Below, in pieces: positions 47,628 to 56,527 of a DNA stretch of 64,000 nucleotides. This stretch comes from Pseudorasbora parva (Eukaryota > Chordata > Actinopteri > Cypriniformes > Gobionidae), in contig NC_090173.1 in assembly GCF_024679245.1 (NCBI RefSeq), positions 13,953,501-14,017,500 of the forward strand. Reading direction: 5' to 3'. The first letter of the stretch is position 1. The number at the start of each line of letters is the position of its first letter. The notes under the pieces are model-generated. The model ran no database searches. It saw nothing but the letters and a program-made list of their open reading frames with translations, and was not told the DNA's origin. The position numbers and the translations under genes were made by a program.

Positions 47628-48306
47628 ATTTTATTTATAATGCACTTTATATTAAACAAAATCTCAAAGTGCTACAGAATTTAAAAAAAACAATCAACAA
47701 CAATAAATAAATAAGTAAATTAATGAAATAAAATAAATAAAACTGAAAAATAAAATAAAATAAAGAAGTAACAAGTCAATTAAAAGCTCTGCTAAAAAGG
47801 TGGGTTTTAAGACCACGCTTAAAAGCATCTATAGTCTGTGGAGTCCGCAGGTGGTCAGGGAGAGCATTCCACAGACTGGGGGCTGCAGAGCAGAAGGCTC
47901 GATCTCCCATAGTACGGAGATTGGCTGTGGGAGTTTTAAGGCGATACAGCGAAAAGTGTACAGTGTACCATTTTGTAGGTTAACAAGTTATACTAACTTA
48001 TATGACTGAGTTTTTAGACTAAACTAGTAATATTTAGTCAAGTTTACTTGATTTGTTTAAGTAAAGACAACATTAGGGTTTACAGTGCAGGTATAATGCG
48101 AAAAGCAATTTGTTGGTTGACCCTGAATATGACACTGCTGGATGACAAGGCACAATTGCAACCAATCTGAATGAGATGTGAGTGGGATTTTTAAATAGTT
48201 AAATGTATTCATTGGAAATATATTTTTCTGTTTTGTTTGTTTGATTTCAAAACTATGACTTATGCAGATTAAACAATTCTATGAATGTTTTTTACTGTAA
48301 TAAAGT
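47627..48306 (-). repeat. LINE- or SINE-derived block, then unique DNA
   Basis: 47640-47960 (AATGCACTTTATATTAAACA; GTGGGTTTTAAGACCACGCT; GGAGAGCATTCCACAGACTG) has the form of a common fish retroelement 3' region on the minus strand. 47970-48306 shows nothing recognisable. Confidence 0.45.
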
Positions 48307-48328
48307 GTTCCCTTTCGGGGAACTCGAG

Positions 48329-48480
48329 CTGCGTCGAAGCGCTGTGAGAACGCCTCTGCGTTAATGCGTCGTGAAGCGCCTGTAGAACCATTCCATCGGA
48401 AAAAAGATCGATCGTCGGCGTGATGACGTCATCGACCGGAAGCTATAAAACGTCCGTGAAAACAAACAGGAACTAGCTTC
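48329..48480 (+). repeat. DIRS left terminal inverted repeat
   Basis: Pairs with 53469-53620 with only a few differences. It contains GATGACGTCATC, a CRE-like palindrome, and the box GCTATAAAACG at about 48442, a plausible TATA box for the element's transcript. Confidence 0.93.
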
Positions 48481-48617
48481 TGAGCCTTCAGCAAGCGATC
48501 TGTGTGAACCTGTCTGTCTATTTGGTGTTTTTGTCTGTCTATTATCAGAGATTTTCCACCCTTTTTGTTAAATATTCCATATATTAACAGAGAAAAGAGA
48601 AAATAAAATAGATAGAA

Positions 48618-50099
48618 ATGGCGAGTGAGAGCAGCAATTTCAGAAAGTGTGTTCCTCCCTGCCCACGCTACATCACGGGCGGGGACACACATCTTCTCTG
48701 TGTTGCATGCTTGGGAGCGCAGCATGCCCAGGCAGCCCTCGAGGGGGCTGCTTGTGAGCACTGTGAGCGTTTACCATTAAGAACGCTGCGCTCCCGCCGG
48801 GCACTCTTCGAGGAGGGTGCCTCGGCTCGTGTTCCCCGCGGCTCTGGTCCCGCTTCCGCCGAGGCGGAGCGAAGGCTGCAGTCGTGGGGATCACAACTGG
48901 ATGTTGCAGAGGGGTTAGAGACGGGCGCTGCCTTATCTCTGCCCTCACCTGCTCCATCCAGCGGCTCTTCTCGGGGCATGGAAGCACGCATGGCGGTTTC
49001 TTCCCCCCCGAGAGAGTCGCCGGTACTTCATCTGTCCAGCTCTGAGGAGGTGGACGTTGAAAGTATCGATACTGAAGATTCGCCACTTCAGTCCCCTGCT
49101 AGTGAAGAGCTAGTTGAGGTTTTGACGCGAGCAGTGGCCAGATTAAACATCGACTGGCCCACTGAAAGATCTGAGGCAGGAAGAAAACGTCATAGCAAGC
49201 TAGACGAACGCTTCCTGCCATCTCGCGCTTCAGAACCTCAGCGACGGGGCCTGCCGTTCTTCCACGACTTGCACACCGAGGTGGCAAGATCGTGGAGGAG
49301 ACCGGCATCATATCGTGTCTTCAGCCCGCAGACTTCGGTCTATAGCAACATCAGCGGGCTGAGACAGTACGGTTATGGGGCGATGCCAAAGGTTGAAGAG
49401 ACGCTTGCGAGCCATCTCTCACCTTCTTCGGCATCGTCCCTTAAGGCCCCGACTTTACCCACCAGACCATTGAAAACAACGTCGGCGTTGGTGGGTAAAG
49501 CGTACTCGGAAGCGGGTCAAGCGGCTGCATGCCTGCACACGATGGCTATCGTGCAGGCATACCAGGCTGACCTGCTGAGGGATCTGGACGGTAGTGATGC
49601 TGTGGGGGGAGATATTGTAGCTGAATTAAGATCTTCAGCCGATCTAGCTCTCCGGGCCACCAAGGAGACGGCCAGATGTGTTGGCCGCTCCATGGCAGCA
49701 TTGGTGGCTACGGAGAGGCACCTATGGTTGAACCCCACAGATATCAAGGAGAGGGAGAAAGCCTTTCTGCTTGATGCGCCGCTTTCTCCTGTAGGCCTCT
49801 TCGGTGACGCAGTCCATACTGTCACCGAGAGGTTCCAGGAGTCGAAAAAGCAAGCTGCGGCGCTCAAGCAGTTCCTCCCTCTCCGAGTCCAGGTCCCTGG
49901 GGCTGCTGCTGATACCACCAAGCAGCCCAAACCGAGTACGAGCTCTTCACACAGGGCTCAACAGAAGCAGAGCGTCGCTGCCCGAGCTCCCCCTCAGCGT
50001 GGGGACGAGGGGCGGCGCTCTCAGACGAGGCCTTCGAGGGGCAGGGCTGATCTGCGGACAGTCCTGATCGCCAAGAAGGCCTCGTCGAAGCGTTCCTGA
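48618..50099 (+). CDS. DIRS gag-like protein (493 aa)
   Basis: Starts at an ATG about 135 bp after the left inverted repeat. The N terminus is a cysteine/histidine cluster (C11, C15, H25, C28, C31, H36, C46, C49) of the kind seen at the start of DIRS-1-group gag proteins, probably a zinc-binding module. The middle is acidic and serine-rich (about 130-165) and then helical. The C terminus is basic and rich in S, R and Q (about 430-493), suitable for nucleic-acid binding. It ends at TGA 50097-50099. The next codons are open in the same frame and run straight into the RT ORF, so readthrough is possible. The exact role in particle formation is inferred from position. Confidence 0.85.
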   Translation: MASESSNFRKCVPPCPRYITGGDTHLLCVACLGAQHAQAALEGAACEHCERLPLRTLRSRRALFEEGASARVPRGSGPASAEAERRLQSWGSQLDVAEGLETGAALSLPSPAPSSGSSRGMEARMAVSSPPRESPVLHLSSSEEVDVESIDTEDSPLQSPASEELVEVLTRAVARLNIDWPTERSEAGRKRHSKLDERFLPSRASEPQRRGLPFFHDLHTEVARSWRRPASYRVFSPQTSVYSNISGLRQYGYGAMPKVEETLASHLSPSSASSLKAPTLPTRPLKTTSALVGKAYSEAGQAAACLHTMAIVQAYQADLLRDLDGSDAVGGDIVAELRSSADLALRATKETARCVGRSMAALVATERHLWLNPTDIKEREKAFLLDAPLSPVGLFGDAVHTVTERFQESKKQAAALKQFLPLRVQVPGAAADTTKQPKPSTSSSHRAQQKQSVAARAPPQRGDEGRRSQTRPSRGRADLRTVLIAKKASSKRS

Positions 50100-50184
50100 C
50101 GCCAGAAGCGTCAGGACGCTGAGGGTGGTTCCCCCCGTAGGGAAACGGTGTTTACCCCTGCTAACGGTACCCGTTTCCCTACGG
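50095..50184 (+). promoter_or_regulatory. Candidate gag/RT recoding structure
   Basis: The TGA lies inside a perfect 8-bp hairpin (CCTGACGC / GCGTCAGG, 50095-50102 and 50108-50115, loop CAGAA). A second, perfect 14-bp hairpin (CCGTAGGGAAACGG / CCGTTTCCCTACGG, 50135-50148 and 50171-50184) starts 35 nt after the stop. The base after TGA is C, the leakiest context for readthrough. The structures are seen in the sequence; the function is inference. Confidence 0.5.
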
Positions 50185-52256
50185 CACCCTCGGGGGGCCG
50201 CGCTGCCAACCCCGCCGCAATGCCGGGGCGCAGTCGGTCTCCGCGGGCCACCCGAGGGTGGTCCGCACCCCCTTCGGGGGGCCCTGAGCAGTCAAGTCAG
50301 TCGTTTCCTGCCGGTCCGCCGCTTCAGGGCACTGTGCTTGTTGCTCAAAATACACCAGAGGCCAGCCTCGAGAGGCTGGTTCCCTTAGTAGATTTTCTAG
50401 ACGAGTGGAAACGTCTATCAAACATATCTCGTTGGGTCCTGCAGATAATAGAAAGGGGGTACGCTATTCAATTCAGAAGTCGGCCACCTCCTTTCTGCGG
50501 TGTCCTACCTACAGAGGTGGGCCCGGAGCAGGCTCTGGTAATGGCACAGGAAGTAGAGACACTCCTGCAAAAAGGGGCTATAGAGAGGGTTCCCCCTCCC
50601 AGCAGGGAGTCTGGCTTTTACAGCCGTTACTTCATCGTGCCCAAGAAGGATGGGGGCTTACGCCCGATATTAGATCTGCGGCTATTGAATCGCTCGGTGG
50701 CCAAGCTAAAATTCAAGATGCTTACACTCAGACAGATTGTAGCGCAGGTCAAATCGGAGGATTGGTTTGTCACCATAGACCTCAAAGATGCGTATTTTCA
50801 TGTCTCCATCCTTCCACATCACAGGAAGTTCCTGAGGTTTGCCTTCGGGGGAGAGGCATACCAATATCGTGTACTTCCCTTCGGTCTAGCACTGTCACCC
50901 CGCACGTTCACCAAGTGTGTGGATGCAGCTCTGGCGCCGCTGCGTCTACAGGGCATCCGCATACTGAACTATATCGACGACTGGCTGATTCTAGCGAATA
51001 CAGAGCAGATGGCGGTTCAGCATCGAGATGCTGTTCTCGCCCACATGTCGAAGCTGGGGTTGAGGCTGAACGCCAAGAAGAGTGTGCTTTCTCCGGCTCA
51101 GAGAACCACTTTTCTAGGTGTGAACTGGGACTCGGTAATTATGCGGGCGCAATTATCGCCAACACGCATAGCATCGATCCTGGCAGCCGCCAAAGAACAG
51201 AAGCTAGGCCGAGCCGTCACTGTGAAACAGTTCCAGAAACTGTTAGGTCTCATGGCAGCAGCGTCCAACGTGATACCTTTTGGCCTACTGTACATGAGGC
51301 CACTGCAGTGGTGGCTCAAAACAAAAGGGTTCTCCCCGAGGGGAAATCCGCTCCGCACGATCAAAGTCACGCGGCGATGCCTACGTGCTCTGGTCATGTG
51401 GAAAAACCCGGGGTTTCTATCTCAGGGTCCCGTGTTGGGGGCTCATGTTCGTCGCGTAACGCTAACGACAGACGCCTCTCTCACGGGCTGGGGGGCGACC
51501 ATGAGTGGTCGCTCGTCCCAGGGTCTATGGCAGGAACATCAGCGGCACTGGCACATAAATCGGCTAGAGATGCTCGCAGTGTTTCTTGCATTGAAACAGT
51601 TCCTGCCCGACCTCAGGGGCCACCATGTACTAGTCAGAACAGACAACACGTCCGTGGTGGCCTATATAAACCACCAGGGGGGTCTGAAGTCTCGTCCGTT
51701 GGACAAATTGGCACATCGGATCCTCCTGTGGGCCCAAGGGAAATTGCTGTCAATCAGGGCAGTGTATATCCCGGGGGCCCTGAATCAGGAAGCAGACAGC
51801 CTGTCGAGACAGGGGCCGAGGCCCGGGGAATGGAGACTCCACCCAGAGGTGGTGGAGCTCCTCTGGAAGGTTTATGGGAAAGCAGAGATAGACCTGTTCG
51901 CTTCGGCGGAGAATTCTCACTGCCCGCAGTGGTTTTCTCTGACCCATCCGGCCCCTCTGGGGCTGGATGCCATGGTACAGGAGTGGCCGAGGCTGCCTCT
52001 GTACGCCTTCCCCCCGATTGTCCTGCTTCCAGGAGTTCTGGAGAGGGTACGCCGGGACGGGGCCCAGGTACTTCTAGTGGCTCCGAACTGGCCGACCCGA
52101 GTATGGTTTTCGGACCTGATATCTCTCCTGGAAGGCTCTCCGATGGAGATTCCGACCAGGAGGGATCTACTCTCTCAGGCGGGCGGGAGATTCCTGCACC
52201 CACGCCCAGAGATGTGGAAACTGTGGGCCTGGCCTCTGAGGGGGCTAGGCTCATAG
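50100..52256 (+). CDS. DIRS reverse transcriptase-RNase H
   Basis: Open from directly after the gag stop to TAG at 52256. No ATG lies near its start, which favours expression by readthrough or another recoding route. RT motifs: LRPILDLRLLN, DWFVTIDLKDAYFHVS (first catalytic Asp), LPFGLALSPRTFTK, and YIDD at 50970-50981. RNase H: TTDASLTGWGA, then NRLEMLAVFLAL, then RTDNTSVVAYINHQGG, giving the D-E-D set. A further conserved tail (EIDLFASAENSHCPQWFSL, VLLVAPNWPTRVWFSDL) is typical of DIRS pol. It acts with the recombinase to copy the element's RNA and make circular DNA (family knowledge). Confidence 0.92.
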   Translation, partial: RQKRQDAEGGSPRRETVFTPANGTRFPTAPSGGRAANPAAMPGRSRSPRATRGWSAPPSGGPEQSSQSFPAGPPLQGTVLVAQNTPEASLERLVPLVDFLDEWKRLSNISRWVLQIIERGYAIQFRSRPPPFCGVLPTEVGPEQALVMAQEVETLLQKGAIERVPPPSRESGFYSRYFIVPKKDGGLRPILDLRLLNRSVAKLKFKMLTLRQIVAQVKSEDWFVTIDLKDAYFHVSILPHHRKFLRFAFGGEAYQYRVLPFGLALSPRTFTKCVDAALAPLRLQGIRILNYIDDWLILANTEQMAVQHRDAVLAHMSKLGLRLNAKKSVLSPAQRTTFLGVNWDSVIMRAQLSPTRIASILAAAKEQKLGRAVTVKQFQKLLGLMAAASNVIPFGLLYMRPLQWWLKTKGFSPRGNPLRTIKVTRRCLRALVMWKNPGFLSQGPVLGAHVRRVTLTTDASLTGWGATMSGRSSQGLWQEHQRHWHINRLEMLAVFLALKQFLPDLRGHHVLVRTDNTSVVAYINHQGGLKSRPLDKLAHRILLWAQGKLLSIRAVYIPGALNQEADSLSRQGPRPGEWRLHPEVVELLWKVYGKAEIDLFASAENSHCPQWFSLTHPAPLGLDAMVQEWPRLPLYAFPPIVLLPGVLERVRRDGAQVLLVAPNWPTRVWFSDLISLLEGSPMEIPTRRDLLSQAGGRFLHPRPEMWKLWAWPLRGLGS

Positions 52257-53257
52257 AGGAAGGTCTCTCGGCCGAGGTCGTAGAGACCATCCTACACTCC
52301 AGAGCTCCGTCCACAAGGAAGCTGTACGCTTTGAAATGGAGACTTTTCTCAGCATGGTGCAGAGAACGCCAGTGGGACCCAGTTAACTGCCCGGTTGGTA
52401 CAGTGCTGGAGTTCCTGCAGGAGAGGTTCTCGGCAGGGTTGACCCCCTCCACACTTAAGGTGTACGTGGCGGCCTTGGGTGCCTTCCACGTCCCTTGCAG
52501 TGGAGTGTCTTTGGGAAGACACCCTCTAATTACACGCTTCCTTCGTGGCACTTTAAGGTTGAGGCCAGTTATGCACTCGAGGGTCCCGGCATGGGACTTG
52601 GCCATTGTTCTGAGGGGCTTGTCCGGACCTCCGTTCGAACCTCTGGAGGAGGTTTCGGATAAGTTCCTCACCCTAAAAACCATCTTCCTTTTGGCCATTT
52701 CATCTCTTAAAAGGATAGGAGATATTCAGTCCCTGTCAGTAGGGCCCTCATGTCTAGAGTTTGCGCCAGGGATGGTGAAAGCATTTCTACATCCCAGGCC
52801 GGGTTATGTCCCCAAGGTTCCTACGAGCCCACGGGGCCCCATCACTCTACAAGCCTTCTGTCCTCCTCCATTTATGACGTCAGACCAGGAAAGGTTAAAT
52901 CTGCTGTGTCCTGTGAGGGCACTGGATACTTATGTCCACAGAGCTGCCCTGTGGAGAAAATCCGAACAATTGTTTGTTTGCTTTGGACCCCCTAAGAAGG
53001 GGGCCCCAGTATCCAAGCAGAGGATGAGCAAGTGGGTGGTCGAGGCCATCTCACTTGCTTATGAAGCTACCGGGCAGCCATCTCCACTGGCTGTCCGGGC
53101 GCACTCAACCAGGGGTATGGCTGCTTCTAAAGCACTCTTGTCGGGGGCTTCCCTCCACGATATCTGCAACGCGGCCGGTTGGTCGTCTCCTTCTACCTTC
53201 GTCAGGTTCTATGAACTAGACCTGGCATCTACAGTAGGGGCACAGGTACTCTCGTAA
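50405..53257 (+). CDS. DIRS tyrosine recombinase (in a 950-codon open frame)
   Basis: The recombinase proper occupies the last 1.05 kb (about 52200-53257): an N-terminal SAM-like domain (STRKLYALKWRLFSAWC, STLKVYVAALGAFH) and a catalytic domain with Arg in SLKRIGD, HSTRG (HxxR, 53099-53116) and the nucleophilic Tyr in FVRFYELD (53210-53212). It integrates circular element DNA without a target duplication. The same frame, -1 relative to RT-RNase H, stays open for another 600 codons upstream across the RT gene. No domain was recognised in that part, and its first usable codon is GTG, so the true start is unknown. It most likely lies close to the end of the RT ORF. Confidence 0.9.
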   Translation: METSIKHISLGPADNRKGVRYSIQKSATSFLRCPTYRGGPGAGSGNGTGSRDTPAKRGYREGSPSQQGVWLLQPLLHRAQEGWGLTPDIRSAAIESLGGQAKIQDAYTQTDCSAGQIGGLVCHHRPQRCVFSCLHPSTSQEVPEVCLRGRGIPISCTSLRSSTVTPHVHQVCGCSSGAAASTGHPHTELYRRLADSSEYRADGGSASRCCSRPHVEAGVEAERQEECAFSGSENHFSRCELGLGNYAGAIIANTHSIDPGSRQRTEARPSRHCETVPETVRSHGSSVQRDTFWPTVHEATAVVAQNKRVLPEGKSAPHDQSHAAMPTCSGHVEKPGVSISGSRVGGSCSSRNANDRRLSHGLGGDHEWSLVPGSMAGTSAALAHKSARDARSVSCIETVPARPQGPPCTSQNRQHVRGGLYKPPGGSEVSSVGQIGTSDPPVGPREIAVNQGSVYPGGPESGSRQPVETGAEARGMETPPRGGGAPLEGLWESRDRPVRFGGEFSLPAVVFSDPSGPSGAGCHGTGVAEAASVRLPPDCPASRSSGEGTPGRGPGTSSGSELADPSMVFGPDISPGRLSDGDSDQEGSTLSGGREIPAPTPRDVETVGLASEGARLIEEGLSAEVVETILHSRAPSTRKLYALKWRLFSAWCRERQWDPVNCPVGTVLEFLQERFSAGLTPSTLKVYVAALGAFHVPCSGVSLGRHPLITRFLRGTLRLRPVMHSRVPAWDLAIVLRGLSGPPFEPLEEVSDKFLTLKTIFLLAISSLKRIGDIQSLSVGPSCLEFAPGMVKAFLHPRPGYVPKVPTSPRGPITLQAFCPPPFMTSDQERLNLLCPVRALDTYVHRAALWRKSEQLFVCFGPPKKGAPVSKQRMSKWVVEAISLAYEATGQPSPLAVRAHSTRGMAASKALLSGASLHDICNAAGWSSPSTFVRFYELDLASTVGAQVLS

Positions 53258-53318
53258 CCGTGTGCGCTTCGGCTTCACACATACGAGACACTTGGTCCTA
53301 TGGCGATGTGGGTATAAG

Positions 53319-53418
53319 CGTTCTCACAGCGTTTCGACGCAGCTCGAGTTCCCCGAAAGGGAACGTCTCAGGTTACGTATGTAACCCTAGTTCCCTGAGG
53401 GAACGAGACGCTGCGTCG
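53319..53418 (+). repeat. DIRS internal complementary region
   Basis: Its first half is the reverse complement of the element's first 46 bp and its second half that of the last 54 bp. The join GAAC|GTCTCA at 53364/53365 is where the two termini would meet in a circle. This fixes the element ends at 48307 and 53666. Confidence 0.93.
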
Positions 53419-53468
53419 CTCTGCCATACTCCCGGCGTGTCCGTGATCACTTACTTCAGGCTTTATCA

Positions 53469-53620
53469 GAAGTTAGTTCCTGTTTGTTTTCACGGACGTT
53501 TTATAGCTTCCGGTCGATGACGTCATCACGCCGACGATCGATCTTTTTTCCGATGGAATGGTTCTACAGGCGCTTCACGACGCATTAACGCAGAGGCGTT
53601 CTCACAGCGTTTCGACGCAG
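53469..53620 (-). repeat. DIRS right terminal inverted repeat
   Basis: Partner of 48329-48480; see the element entry. Confidence 0.93.
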
Positions 53621-53666
53621 CGTCTCGTTCCCTCAGGGAACTAGGGTTACATACGTAACCTGAGAC

Positions 53667-55690
53667 GATTTCCTCTTGCATAACCTCTGGACCAGGTTGT
53701 TCCCGGTTTAGTTTGTTTCAGAGGTATTCAAAGCATGTTGAGGCTCAAGTGAGTATAACAGATTTCACATTAAAGCATTAAAACTTTAAGAGTCAAAATG
53801 CTCAACTAAAGCAAATACTGGCCACCATAATGGTGACATCAAACCAAACTATTATTTTCAGTGAATGATCAACATCTAAACCTCTGTTAATCTCAGTAAG
53901 AATTTATGTAGACATCTGACAGAAATCAAGTCAATCTGGTTTGTAACAAGTAAAGCTGGAAATGCTGTTTGTAGAGCTCTTTAATGACATTGGAGCCTGG
54001 CGTCAAACAAATGTTTCGATTTCGACCCAGTTTTTATTTTCAACCAAAATTGGACATCTAAATGACGTTGGGGTCCACGTCCAATAACATTTCTAGCTCA
54101 GGTGACCTCCAGTTTGGGGTCATAATATGAGTGCTGTTAGGTTACACTTTAACTCCCTGTGAGACATATTGTTGACTGGGAATCAAATATGAATGCAGCA
54201 CGGACCAAAACATGTAAACAAACCAAATTGGGACATGATGTCACAAGATGCGTCCCTAAAAAGGTCAAAATATTCAAGCATACCTGTTTTTTTTCTCAGT
54301 CATGATGTTGCCCAACACAGTTTGGTGCAATTCAATTAAATTCCATTTATTTGTAGGCTATAGCGCTTTTCACAATACATTTTTATTTCAAGAAGCTTCA
54401 TAGAAAACGCATGTGTCTACATTACAATTTAAAGTGATTTGTAGAAAAAACTATGTCCAAGGTCTGTATTTCACAAAGGTACATATACAAAGCACACAGT
54501 TAGCAAACACTGTATTATTAATCAATGTAACAATTTAAGGCACAAACAATCGGCTAAGTGAAGTAAGAATACATGATGTTAACAATGATTAGGATATATA
54601 GAAATTTGAGCATTGGTGCGTATTAATGCAGAGCTACGTCATCTGGATTCCTTGCAGGAGTTGGAGTCATCTCTTCGCAGGTGATGGTCACCTGAAGTAC
54701 AGGCAGAAGTACTGGTACAGGCATCAGAACTGCATCTCCTTGCCGCAGATCTTGGTTTGTGTGTGACGGAGGGATTCCTGTTGCTGTTTTGATACCTTTA
54801 CACATTTCACATGAGTTCTCAGCTGGTCAAAATACCATATGTAGGCCACACACATACAGCCAGCACATTTATCCCAGAACCCAGCATTGTTTCAAATGTT
54901 TGTTAAGTTCCATCATGAAATATATATGTAATTTCAGCTGAATAATCAGGTTGTGAACACATCCATGTGACTTGAGCTTCGGTATTTTAAGGTTTGATGT
55001 TGAAATGCCAATGTGGACACTAAGCAAACCGGGACTAAAAGGAATTTTTGGTCCGGGCCAAACTAACCAAGTGAACTGAACTACAAGTGGGAACCCTAAG
55101 AATATAAATCCACATTAAGCCAAATGGGTATGGTGTGCTTCCTCTTAGTGTCCACTTCCAAGGTGAATAATGGATTCAGCACTCGCTTAAGAATGTCTTT
55201 ATGTGGACACAGGTAGTTTCATTCTCCGGGTCAACTGGAACCTGCATACCTTGAGTAGGCAACATTTTGTGTAATCATCCAAAAGTTCAGGGCATATGTT
55301 AACATTGCTTTCCAGAACACAGCCCTGCTCAGAGTTTATTTGAGTCCACAATCAAGAGTGTTAAAGTTAATTAGATAAATAAGTGATTAATTAAGTGATG
55401 ATTGAGCATTGGTGATGGACACCTGCTGTTAACAATCACAATCACTAAAGGAGAGAGAGAGAGACACAAGAACTACAACTGACTTTAGCCATAGCTTTAG
55501 ATTAAATCAACTGAAGGTAAATGAACACATTCAATCTCTGAAGTTTCTCTTCTCAGGAGTCTTAGTCCTGTGTCAAATGTGCTTTTTAGTTTGAATCATA
55601 TTTAGTCAACCTTGTCCTGTTTTCGTTCAGTAAAGTTTGAGTCGACTAAATGTCTAAGCATTTTAGTCAATTTTTCTGTTAAGTTGTTAA
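53667..55690. other. Intergenic DNA, worn repeats
   Basis: 53985-54100 is related (inverted) to 38190-38260, and 54330-54400 has a LINE-like 3' tail form (ATTTGTAGGCTATAGCGCTT). A GAGAGAGAGA run lies at about 55452. No gene seen. Confidence 0.45.
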
Positions 55691-56372
55691 AGGGTTACTT
55701 CAGCAATTAGCATATGGCTTTGTATCAGTAGAAAGACTGGAGCATATTCAAATGATTGTGCCCCTACACCACCCCCTCATATCCCCCTGAGACAAGAGAT
55801 TTATGCATTTTATTTATGTAAAAATTCCCCAGATGACGCAAATTGATGATATTTCCGTCATCTGGTGAATTTTTGGCCAAAGGCTAAAGACTACAGCCAG
55901 CAGAGGGAGCCATTTCCGCATGTTTTCAACCCGCACATGGGGGATGGGAGATCACACTCACAGCTCAGTTCGCAGCTGCAGGCATTCATGTAAGCGGAAG
56001 GGTTTTAACTTCTCAAATTAATTTCTATGAAAGTTATGCTTCCAAAGGCATGAACTGAAACTATGCCAGACTGAACACTCGCTGTGAATGTATGCCGTGA
56101 GCACGGTCACGATTACCTCAGCTCTCATCACAAGAGCTCATTCAGCTCATTCATGACGGTAAATGTAATCTGACTCCTGCTGAGTTTGTGCTGTGACACT
56201 CACGCGGCAACTCACTCATTACATTGAACAGACACGTTCAGTATTTAATTCTAGTGTCTGTTCTCCAGCTCAGTCACAGAAGGCACCAAACTCAAAAAAT
56301 AATTTCACATTTCTACCACATTAATGACCCAGTTTAAATACAGATTCATCTTCCTAGAGCTGAAGTACCCCT
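55691..56372. mobile_element. TTAA-flanked hairpin family, copy 2 (complete)
   Basis: TTAA at 55687-55690 and 56373-56376; inverted ends AGGGTTACTTCAGC / GCTGAAGTACCCCT. 682 bp, non-coding. It contains a 13-bp hairpin at 55825-55869 (12 of 13 paired), discussed in the findings. Copy 1 is at 42312-42600. Confidence 0.8.
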
Positions 56373-56527
56373 TTAAGCGGTTTATCTGAATATTTGGTTG
56401 ATTGTCACTATTGTTGAGATTCATATGCTGATTAATGATGTCTGTAAATGATGAAACAGTTTACATTTATTTTTCTTCTTCTTCTGTGGAATAACAGCTG
56501 AACATCAGTTAACAGTTGCGTATATAT

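Larger units (their letters stand above)
48307..53666 (+). mobile_element. DIRS-type retrotransposon, structurally complete
   Basis: 5.36 kb. Terminal inverted repeats of 152 bp (48329-48480 and 53469-53620) are nearly identical. Outside them, the two non-repeated ends are jointly complementary to an internal segment (53319-53418): 53319-53364 pairs with 48307-48352, and 53365-53418 pairs with the right end to 53666. That is the DIRS architecture, thought to template a circular intermediate. Three ORFs are intact: gag-like, RT-RNase H and tyrosine recombinase (R, HxxR and Tyr all present). There is no integrase or protease and no target duplication, as expected for this order. The near-identity of the repeats and open ORFs suggest a young, possibly active copy. 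Confidence 0.95.

Noticed and set aside
51754..52698. 314-codon antisense frame across the DIRS element
   Set aside because: It mirrors the RT and recombinase genes and has no recognisable domain; explained by GC-rich composition.
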